A DNA stretch of 64,000 nt from the NCBI RefSeq assembly GCF_947172395.1, contig NC_069097.1, positions 12,570,142 to 12,634,141 on the forward strand, in the 5' to 3' direction. Positions within the stretch are counted from its first letter, which is position 1. Each line of letters starts with the position of its first letter. The notes below the pieces were generated by a model, which saw only the letters and a program-made list of their open reading frames with translations, did not search any database and was not told where the DNA came from. Shown here one piece after another: positions 55,946-64,000 of this stretch. Made by a program: the position numbers and the translations under genes. The stretch comes from Bicyclus anynana. Lineage: Eukaryota; Arthropoda; Insecta; Lepidoptera; Nymphalidae.

Positions 55946-56449
55946 CAGAGTGCTACTACTGTTTATTATACGGATGTTATTTTGTGATATACATTCATTC
56001 TGCGTGCACACTCATTTGTAGGCTCATGACTGGCTGTCGTTAACTTCGACTTGTGTTCCGTGGACCTTGGCTGATGACGTCATAACAAAGCCAACATGGC
56101 GTGCATTGTAAACTAAAAATACGCAAATTTATTTTAGAACTTTTACAATTTATTGAGCCGTCTAAAGTCGAGTTTAATAGCTTTTACTTTAAAAATACCA
56201 CCGTGTAAGAACGCTTACTTACATATTTATTGTTGGCTCTTGATTTTTTTTTAAACAATAACAAACAAACATATTTGCCGTTCTCTAACGTCATGCTAAA
56301 TTAATTATGCATTAAAAGTAGGTTACTTTTAAAAAAGGGAATGTTCTATGTTCAGATGTATGTACCTAATACCAATAATATATTAATAAATTATTGTTGA
56401 AGTGAAAAATTCTTTAGCCGCGTTTTTATTTGCATTACACATGGGTTAT

Positions 56450-56830
56450 ATCATCATATCAGCCGATGGACGTCCACTGCAGGACATAGGCCTTTTGTAG
56501 GGACTTCCAAACATCACGATCCTGAGCCGCCTGCATCCAGCGAATCCCTGCGACTCGCTTGATGGCGTCATTCCACCTGGTAAGAGGTCGGCCAACACTG
56601 CGCTTTCTAGTGCGAGGTTGTCATTCCAGCACCTTGGAAACCCCACGTCCATCGGCTCTTCGAACTATGTGCTCCGCCCATTGCCACGTCAGCTTTGCGG
56701 CTCGTTGAGCTATGTCAGTGACTTTGGTTCTTCTGCGGATCTGCTCATTTCTGATTCGATCTCACAGAGATACTCCTAGCATAGCTCGTACCATAGCCCG
56801 CTGTGTGAATCTGAGCCTTCTTATGATGTA
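56450..56830 (-). pseudogene. RTE-type retrotransposon RT C-terminus and 3' end
   Basis: The longest RTE piece here. Reverse strand gives RSNQK.ADPQKNQSH, VAMGGAHSSKSRWTWG, ASRRDSLDAGGSGS and the 3' end CCGATGGACGTCCACTGCAG in reverse. Frame is damaged. Confidence 0.82.
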
Positions 56831-58939
56831 AACATGCATATAATCATATGTGAACATTCAATAACATATAAACGTGCAAGAAATTTAAGGAATTAGTGTC
56901 CTTTACCCTGTAACATACAAACTGTAAGTATATGATAATAATAATTAGTGCATTAATTTCCTTCAACAAATCAAGCCAACTGTGTTTGTTCCCTCGTAAC
57001 TGGAAATTCTACACGAGACGAAACTCTCGCAAAATGTGAGTTAACAGGCACGTACGATACGCTAAATTGTCGCCATGTCTTTGCGAAGTTTCACAGTGTC
57101 TTTTGTGAATTATAAGCTGAACAAACCACGAAATCCCTTCGCAGATTTGAAATGTAAATTAGGATTGGAGGTACCGCTTTCTAAACATATTCGTAAATAT
57201 TATTTCAAAATCTCAAAAATATTATATCATACTACTTAGTAATGAATATTTCGGTGGATATATTAGAGGTAGTTAGATCCTTTATCTACCCACCTACCTA
57301 TCATAACTTGGTGCAGTATTTTTTATATTTATTACATTTGTATTAGATGAAACTCGAAAAGTAAAAATTGAACACAAAAGAAATAAATTGTGTAATCATT
57401 CTCGTGAAATTAAATTTTGTAAGCTTAATAGAATTCCCATTTCATCAACAATATTAAAAAGATTATAATTTCGTGCATTATTGTCGAAGTAGAATTTATT
57501 ATTTATCGCTGATTAAAATTTTATCTTTATTTATTTTGAAATTTATTTATTTTATTCTATAACATAAGTACCAACATTGAAAAGAGTAGACTCTGCGGTA
57601 AGAGTCCTGCCTCCCCGTTAGGAATGAAATTTCTTACATTATTCCTTCAATGCCTGCATTATTGGCCCCACGAGATAATTGTCTACGTTTCCCTTACATA
57701 TCTCATTGTCGTTCGTCCCAATGCAGTGAAAAAAGATTTTACCTTACGTGACGGATTTTACCAGTTTGCTCTAGGTTAGCCGCGTAAACTATTTTCGTTC
57801 AAAAACTAGAAACAATGTATCACAGAAGTTCAAAAATTTCCATACACCTTTAAACATTATTCATTCTGCAAATCCTTTGACTTTGGTCCGTATGGAGAAC
57901 AGATAGCTTTTAGCCTAGTTTCTCATCTGTTTTATGCAACACTTTGTGTCTTTGTCGCTTTGCATCGACCTCCTGAAATGTTCGGTTTGGTATTAGAACG
58001 TTCAATGCTTTTACTGGTGTTCTTTGTAACCCTGTATTTATGAGAAAACATTAATTCCGATTTATGACTATCATATTCTACATTATGCAATTGAAATTGT
58101 GACTTGATATTTGTCAATCTAGTTTAGTAATCAAGATGAAAAAGTCATAAAATTTCACTAATGACTTTTTGATTGATTAAAATTTTGTTCCAGTTAGGTA
58201 TTTCATTGTCATGAGTTGTAGTCACATTGGATGTAGGTGTCGGAATATTCTGTTTATTTAGTTTGTAACGAATTGGTGACAAATATCCTAACTAACCTAA
58301 GTAAGTAATCCTATACCTACACTTCATTATCGCACGGCATTTTCTTAAAACTAAGGTTTAGTAATTTTTTATGCCACAGAGTTAGGTCTTTTTTATTTAG
58401 CCATTCATTGTTATTTAATGTTAGAATTAAAAATTCCTTAATTCGAAATTAAATTTTTACTTTGTTGTGCTTAGATAGCAAGCGGCTTATGCTAAGATCA
58501 AAGGATAATAAAGCTGTAAATTGTTGCGAAAAAGAAGGCAAAAAAATTTACGAAATGGAAAATTCCTTTTCCAATACAGAGTTCTTAATAAGTCAGGGTA
58601 GGCAGGGAATTTCTGTATCCATGGATACAGCCACTGGGATTGTGTTAGATTGAAAATGGAGTATGTACTCCAAGCAAGTTAGCCGAAGAAAGTTAAACTC
58701 CGTGCAACCGAAGCCGCGGTTCTGCTAATAATAAAAGAGATCGTTTGAAGAAAGCGTAGATATGTGAAGAGATGCGTGATAAAAGAGGGCGTTAAACCAA
58801 AAGCCTATTTTAATCATCTGTCGCAATGACATTTTACTAATAGATGCGCCATTGTAATAAATAACAGCGAGACTTGCTATGCTTACGGAGCAACGTACAT
58901 AGGCACATATACTAAATTCAAGTGAAACATAAAAAAAAT
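56831..58939. other. Gene-free intron stretch, nothing recognised
   Basis: AT-rich, repeat-poor, no exon with acceptable splice sites and kinase similarity; the kinase frame joins across it. Confidence 0.45.
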
Positions 58940-58941
58940 AA

Positions 58942-59132
58942 TAAAAAAAAATTCAACCGACTTCAAAAACATAAAACATACTGACTAAACTAAAAAGCAA
59001 AAAAATAATATCATTCTAACTTCTATATAATAGTATGCACTAACTGATGATCAGTTTGAAGGCGGTGCTAGAAAACATACGCGTCGAATTGAGAACCTCC
59101 TCCTTTTTTTAAGTCGGTTAAAAATTAAAGTT
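58942..59132. mobile_element. Relative of the 29821 palindromic element
   Basis: AAATTCAACCGACTTCAAAA, CTAAACTAAAAAGCAAAAAA and TGATCAGTTTGAAGGCGGTG as in 29821, but with a different right end (CCTCCTCCTTTTTTTAAGTC). Confidence 0.75.
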
Positions 59133-59573
59133 GTTATACGCCATAGGTACCTTTTATGAGAAAGATCCATGAAAACTTTTTGGATCTGTGGTATCAAAAG
59201 AACCTCCTTTCTTTTTTTTACTATTTTTTTTTTAATAATGTAGCTTCGGTACAGTATGAGAGAATATGCATTATGTATGAATTGGTAATCACTCCGGAAC
59301 TTGGCTTTACACGAACGAGCAAACAAATTAGTTTACGAACACTTGAGGTTGAATAATTAACTTCCTATCAGAAGTTGTTGTTGGGAACTTGGCGTAACTT
59401 GTAAGTCTGACTTGGCTGTTGCATCCTATGCCTTTTACTTTGTTCACGAGTGTGTATTGGCACACATACAGCTTGGCATATTGTTATTTATCATCATTCA
59501 GGAAGAGTTCCAGTAAATGTATGACAGAATATTTGGATTGTATTAGCCTCGGATATTTTGGACTGTATTTTTG

Positions 59574-59628
59574 ACGGCCTCCGTGGCGCAGTGGTATGCG
59601 CGTTGGATTTACAAGACGGATGTCAACG
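59574..59628 (+). mobile_element. SINE type 1, head only
   Basis: GACGGCCTCCGTGGCGCAGT to TTTACAAGACGGATGTC, then joined to Helitron-like sequence (GCGGTTTTACCCGCGAAGTA). Confidence 0.85.
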
Positions 59629-59853
59629 CTTGCGGTTTTACCCGCGAAGTACCCGTAGGAGCAAGCGCACAAAAAAGCCTGTGACACTCACAAATATCGT
59701 GACTTTCTATGAATAAAAGAACTTTCACTATAAGTTCTATAGATCCAGAAATAATCCACTACAACCTCCCAAGCTAATAATTTCACAAAGTTTACTCTAT
59801 ATAATATAAGTTTTAGTATATAGATAAATATAATGTGATTTGTTGTTCAACAG

Positions 59854-60028
59854 TTTAACGCAACAAGTGGTGGCTTTAAAAGAGATCAGACTGCAAGAAG
59901 AGGAGGGCGCACCTTTCACCGCGATACGGGAGGCGTCGCTGCTCAAAGAGCTCAAACACGCGAACATAGTCACGCTGCACGACATAGTGCACACAAGGGA
60001 GACCCTAACATTTGTGTTCGAATATGTG
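59854..60028 (+). CDS. Eip63E: CDK14/Eip63E-like kinase, PFTAIRE helix-C exon
   Basis: 175 bases between TTGTTCAACAG and TATGTG|GTAAGT, phase 0 at the end. It encodes LTQQVVALKEIRLQEEEGAP then FTAIREASLLKELKHANIV and TLHDIVHTRETLTFVFEYV. VALK carries the ATP-binding lysine of beta3. PFTAIRE replaces the PSTAIRE cyclin-binding helix of CDK1/2 and identifies the subfamily. FVFEYV is the hinge leading to the C-lobe. Nothing is broken or missing. The exon shows strong codon-level GC bias against AT-rich introns. A truncated SINE head and Helitron-like material lie 60-280 bases upstream. Confidence 0.97.
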
Positions 60029-61488
60029 GTAAGTGTGTGTTGGCCTTATAATGTGAAATTTATATTATTTTGTTTTGTTTTATTTTATTTTATTATTTTT
60101 TTTTTTTTAAACATAAATCAGTTACAAAATTTTTGCTGGCATTCACAGCACTGCAGAGTCCGGTTAAAATTTAAAGTATAAGATTAAATTACACTTATAT
60201 CTAAGAAAATTTACGAAGAATTTACAATAATGATTAAAATGTTCAAATCTTGAAAGTTTACCAAAAATTTACAATAATAACAAAAATTAAAATAATTAAA
60301 ATGACAAAATCAAGAAAATTTACAATAAAAATTAAAATGTCAAAATCAATTATGTTATAAATTAAGTTTAAGAAAAGGATTGAAATCATGTCAATATGAA
60401 ATAAATATGATAAAGTTGTAATTCAATATAAATATCAGTTCAAGTTAAAAAATAAACAATAAAGAAAATTCTCTGGTATGCAGGTCTTATGTCTGTGATT
60501 TCAATATAACTGTATGTATTTTCTTAAGTGCTTTTAATTATTTATGAAATCAGAAACAATTTTTTTTTAAGTTTTCGTATGTCTGTCTTCGTTTGTCGGG
60601 GCTAAATCGGTGTTAATGAAACTTTCGTTGGAAGATAAAGGAGGACATACGCTATTTTTTGTCCTGCAAAAAACTGAATTCGACGTAGACAAAGTCGCGA
60701 ATGGTCCTAATAATCAATATAAAAAAACAATGGAGATTAAGTGTTTGTAACATATTTGGTAAGATTACACAACCGTGATTCAATATTTTTCTTCTTAGAT
60801 AATAGCAAATATATGTCGTTACTTAATGTTAGCATTCATCAAATAAAGTCATATATGGAAGTCTCTATCATCATAATAATCTGTTGTCATAATTACTAGA
60901 AAAGCAATCAAAGTTATATAACAATTTTAATTCCGGAACTAGATTTGACAGCTTTTTATGTCCTGTTTATAGTGACTCATATTTCAGAGTACTTTCAAAT
61001 CGAATTCATAATCCGTTTGTAAAATTCTTAGTAGATATTATAAAAAGACTTTAATAATAAATTCGTAATATCCTGTCTAGGTTAAACATCTGTAAGGTAG
61101 TTAGATATGATAGTTCTTTGATATTAATAAGTACAGGTTATGGTAGGTACCTATTATAGGTTGTCGTATTGATTAATTGTTTTGAATAAATAAAACAGAA
61201 CTTACAGTGGAATTCATAGTCGTTGCAGGGGCACCCCCAGGGGACCATTCACTATTCACCCTGGAGGCTCCCCAACAACGTCTCCAAAGTAAACAAAATT
61301 TGCCTGGGAAACCAGAATCATGTATTTCATTTACAGTATGAAACATATAACAGTATGAAAAAAAAACATTTCTTATGTTCGTACTGTCTTAATTATGTTT
61401 TCAGTATACAAAACTAAGCTTACCTATACTTGTATATTATTTTTATTTATATTATAGACTAATTTAAAAGTATTGTCTGTTTGAACAG
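60029..61488. other. Intron between PFTAIRE exon and helix D/E exon
   Basis: AT-rich. 60200-60360 has degenerate copies of AAGAAAATTTACAATAA and AATTAAAATGTCAAAATC. Otherwise nothing recognised. Confidence 0.5.
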
Positions 61489-61613
61489 GACACGGACCTA
61501 TCACAATACATGGAGAGGCACCCCGGGGGGCTGAACCGACACAACGTAAGACTGTACATGTTTCAACTTCTCCGAGGACTCGCCTACTGCCATCGGAGAA
61601 GAGTTTTACACAG
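61489..61613 (+). CDS. Eip63E: CDK14/Eip63E-like kinase, helix D/E exon up to HR of the catalytic loop
   Basis: 125 bases between TTTGAACAG and CACAG|GTAACT. It starts in phase 0 and ends two bases into the Arg codon of HRD. It encodes DTDLSQYMERHPGGLNRHNV then RLYMFQLLRGLAYCHRRRVLH. DTDLSQYM and HPGGL match the CDK14/15 pattern after the hinge; LLRGLAYCH is helix E leading to the catalytic loop. Splitting HR|D across an intron places the invariant Asp in the next exon. The intron before it is about 1.46 kb and AT-rich, with no convincing additional exon. Confidence 0.97.
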
Positions 61614-61713
61614 GTAACTATTGAAACTTAACTAATATCATAAAGTGACCCCTCACTAGAAAGCGCAGTATCGGTCGACCCCACTAGGTGCACTGACGAC
61701 ATACAGCAATTCG

Positions 61714-61815
61714 CAGGGATTCTCTGGATGCAGGCGGCTCAGGATAGTGTGTTTGAAAGTCTCTACAAAAGGCCTGTGTCCTGACGTCCATCGGCTAATA
61801 TGATGATGATGATTA
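61714..61815 (+). mobile_element. RTE-type retrotransposon 3' end
   Basis: GGGATTCTCTGGATGCAGGC, GTGTCCTGACGTCCATCGGC and a GATGATGAT tail; a small deletion relative to 35447. Confidence 0.85.
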
Positions 61816-61995
61816 ATAGTATACAGAGATTTGAATCATTGGTTTCTCAAGATTTAAACAAATAACTCGAAAACTACGCGAAGGATTTAAAAATAATTTT
61901 ATCATTAGAAAGCTACATCTTCGCTGAGTAACATACGCTATATTTTATCACTGTATTCCCGTGGGGGCTTAAGCTACGCGGGTGAAACTACGCTA
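61816..61995 (+). mobile_element. Helitron family A, diverged
   Basis: ATTCCCGTGGGGGCTTAAGC and GGGTGAAACTACGCTAG at the 3' end; the 5' end is lost. Confidence 0.6.
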
Positions 61996-62766
61996 GTGTT
62001 ATAGTACTTGTGTGGTAAAACCCATTACATTTCTATGACGGCAGTTTTACTTTACTTTATAACAAAAGTAATCATTCCTTAAATTATTTTTAGTAAAACC
62101 AAGTAAAGGAGTAAAGAACCCGCCTGGCTGTCTGTTTTACTAATCAATTTCTGATCTTTATTATGCCAATGCGGTACAAATCGTAAGTGAGCTATGGCGT
62201 ACGGTATACGAATGCCAAATTTGGCGTATCAGCAAAGGCCAAGGCTAACAATTACTCGACCTTGGCCTTAAAACGGTCACTTTTCACTGGCGTTTCGCTG
62301 TCTAGGTAGTTCACGCGTTAAGGGGACTTGGAATGTTTAACTTGTTATTTTTCTTGTATAAACCTTGATGTCATGTTACCTATGTTTAAAACTTTTGAAA
62401 TAAAATTAGACCGTGGAATATCAGTAAGTTATTGTAAGTCTAAACAAATAAACAAGCACCCAATTGTTTCACGTTACGTAATAAATTGTTTTGTCTATCG
62501 CCGACTCAAAATTATTTAAATATTTCCCTTACCCGTATAAATTCTGACTTGGACACATTTCAATAATTATTTAATATGGCAACTTATTCCTGAGACGACA
62601 CGGGACATTTCAGTGTTTTTGAATGTATTCCAGTATCCCGTTGGCAGCAATATAAACAACAGTATAACAGCAATAAATGTGCGATGCTTCCCGTCACATA
62701 TACGCCGGCCCTAAGAATTAACATTTTTTGTTGATTAATAATAATGTGTGTTTTCTTTTTGCACAG
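61996..62766. other. Remaining intron before the DFG exon
   Basis: Nothing recognised. The acceptor of the next exon is TTTTCTTTTTGCACAG. Confidence 0.45.
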
Positions 62767-62903
62767 GGACGTAAAACCACAGAATTTATTAATAAGCACG
62801 CACGGTGAACTGAAACTAGCGGACTTCGGGCTCGCGCGAGCGAAGTCTGTTCCTAGCCACACGTACTCGCACGAGGTTGTCACACTATGGTACAGGCCGC
62901 CAG
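62767..62903 (+). CDS. Eip63E: CDK14/Eip63E-like kinase, catalytic-loop and activation-segment exon
   Basis: 137 bases from TTTTGCACAG to CCGCCAG|GTTAGT. One base completes the HRD arginine, 45 codons follow, and one base (phase 1) remains. It encodes DVKPQNLLISTHGELKLADF then GLARAKSVPSHTYSHEVVTL and WYRPP. It contains the catalytic Asp and Lys (D253, K255), the Mg-binding DFG (271-273, positions 62822-62830) and the activation segment AKSVPSHTYSHEVV, which matches CDK14 closely. The next exon should begin with the rest of an Asp codon (DVLLGS in the family), but it lies outside the window. From the C of the DFG Asp codon onward, this exon and its donor are repeated in tandem downstream, so this copy is the first of at least 11 complete units. 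Confidence 0.96.
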
Positions 62904-64000
62904 GTTAGTGCTAACATTACACGTACACTTCGGAATCGCACGAGCGAAGTCTGTTCCTAGCCACACGTACTCGCACGAGGTCGTCACACTATGGTACAGG
63001 CCGCCAGGTTAGTGCTAACATTACACATACACTTCGGAATCGCGCGAGCGAAGTCTGTTCCTAGCCACACGTACTCGCACGAGGTCGTCACACTATGGTA
63101 CAGGCCGCCAGGTTAGTGCTAACATTACACATACACTTCGGGCTCGCGCGAGCGAAGTCTGTTCCTAGTCACACGTACTCGCACGAGGTTGTCACACTAT
63201 GGTACAGGCCGCCAGGTTAGTGCTAACATTACACATACACTTCGGAATCGCGCGAGCGAAGTCTGTTCCTAGCCACACGTACTATCACGAGGTCGTCACA
63301 CTATGGTACAGGCCGCCAGGTTAGTGCTAACATTACACGTACACTTCGGAATCGCGCGAGCGAAGTCTGTTCCTAGCCACACGTACTCGCACGAGGTCGT
63401 CACACTATGGTACAGGCCGCCAGGTTAGTGCTAACATTCCACATACAATTCGGGCTCGCGCGAGCGAAGTCTGTTCCTAGCCACACGTACTCGCACGAGG
63501 TCGTCACACTATGGTACAGGCCGCCAGGTTAGTGCTAACATTACACATACACTTCGGGCTCGCGCGAGCGAAGTCTGTTCCTAGCCACACGTACTCGCAC
63601 GAGGTCGTCACACTATGGTACAGGCCGCCAGGTTAGTGCTAACATTACACATACACTTCGGGCTCGCGCGAGCGAAGTCTGTTCCTAGCCACACGTACTC
63701 GCACGAGGTCGTCACACTATGGTACAGGCCGCCAGGTTAGTGCTAACATTACACATACACTTCGGGCTCGCGCGAGCGAAGTCTGTTCCTAGCCACACGT
63801 ACTCGCACGAGGTCGTCACACTATGGTACAGGCCGCCAGGTTAGTGCTAACATTACACATACACTTCGGGCTCGCGCGAGCGAAGTCTGTTCCTAGCCAC
63901 ACGTACTCGCACGAGGTCGTCACACTATGGTACAGGCCGCCAGGTTAGTGCTAACATTACACATACACTTCGGGCTCGCGCGAGCGAAGTCTGTTCCTAG
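62823..64000 (+). repeat. 104-bp tandem array made of exon 3' end plus 5' splice site
   Basis: Units start at 62823, 62927, 63031, 63135, 63239, 63343, 63447, 63551, 63655, 63759, 63863 and 63967, the last cut by the window end; the period is exactly 104. Each unit has 81 bases of kinase exon (from the DFG codons to CCGCCAG) and 23 bases of intron (GTTAGTGCTAAC onward). Every complete unit keeps the donor CAG|GTTAGT. The first unit lies in the real exon; in later ones the codon before TTC reads CAC (His) or, in the 63447 unit, differs again. Units differ at a few sites (GGCTC/GGAATC, GTT/GTC, AGCC/AGTC, CGCAC/ATCAC, CACAT/CACGT); those from 63551 to 63966 are identical. 104 is not a multiple of 3, so read-through would shift frame. 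No acceptor-like pyrimidine tract is inside the unit. Confidence 0.97.

Larger units (their letters stand above)
16353..62903 (+). other. Eip63E: Gene span: PFTAIRE cyclin-dependent kinase (CDK14/Eip63E orthologue), partial, six exons
   Basis: Six exons join in phase with AG/GT boundaries to give 297 codons without a stop; introns are about 30.3, 8.0, 4.7, 1.5 and 1.2 kb. Counting from the first full codon of the first exon, the product has a glycine loop GEGSYATVYKG (139-149), the beta3 lysine in VALKEI (K161), the diagnostic helix-C motif PFTAIRE (172-178, E178 pairing with K161), HRDVKPQN (251-258) and DFG (271-273), and runs to WYRPP. PFTAIRE names the CDK14/CDK15/Eip63E group. In that family the kinase is activated by cyclin Y at the plasma membrane and acts in Wnt co-receptor phosphorylation and development; this is family knowledge, not visible here. 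The C-terminal lobe and stop codon are outside the window, and any first exon or promoter upstream is not identified. S142-Y143 align with the inhibitory Thr14-Tyr15 pair of CDK1. Confidence 0.93.

Noticed and set aside
62904..64000. Array units as mutually exclusive duplicated exons
   Set aside because: Units lack an acceptor and pyrimidine tract and begin mid-codon within DFG, so they are not complete cassette exons.
62823..64000. CRISPR-like array
   Set aside because: There are no unique spacers; the whole 104-bp unit repeats, and the sequence is a eukaryotic exon-intron boundary.

Overview
This window looks like nuclear DNA of a moth or butterfly (Lepidoptera). It is AT-rich, with long introns packed with small mobile elements: tRNA-derived SINEs, short non-autonomous Helitrons inserted between A and T and ending in CTAG, palindromic MITEs, and RTE-type retrotransposon tails ending in ATG/GAT runs. 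There are no bacterial features, operons or CRISPR arrays. The organism assignment is inferred from repeat style and from the one host gene; no database was searched.

One host gene can be supported. It is a partial, plus-strand PFTAIRE-type cyclin-dependent kinase, the orthologue of vertebrate CDK14 and Drosophila Eip63E. Six coding exons (16353-16511, 46815-47020, 55025-55116, 59854-60028, 61489-61613, 62767-62903) join in frame into 297 codons. They cover a Ser/Gly/Arg/Lys-rich N-terminal region and the kinase domain from the glycine loop through PFTAIRE, HRD and DFG to WYRPP. The C-lobe lies beyond the right edge. The true start codon is not settled; the first exon seen probably has an upstream partner.

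Layout: 1-16352 is gene-free sequence (upstream region or first intron) with degraded Helitrons, SINEs, MITEs and RTE fragments. 16512-46814 is a 30.3-kb intron holding an intact, apparently very young BEL/Pao LTR retrotransposon (21955-28008, identical 232-bp LTRs, CCTGT target duplication, one 1797-aa Gag-Pol frame). The same intron holds a nested inverted-repeat block (28468-30335), a THAP-bearing TIR element (41209-41503), MITEs nested in or hit by other elements, and a GC-rich non-repetitive stretch (37900-38260) that could be regulatory. The next four introns are 8.0, 4.7, 1.5 and 1.2 kb, with Helitron and SINE material close to several splice sites.

The most unusual feature is at the right end. 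The last 81 bases of the DFG exon and the first 23 bases of its intron, including the 5' splice site, are repeated in tandem every 104 bp at least 11 times, and the array runs off the window. Each unit carries a copy of the donor site and of the activation-segment coding sequence, but with the DFG aspartate codon changed.
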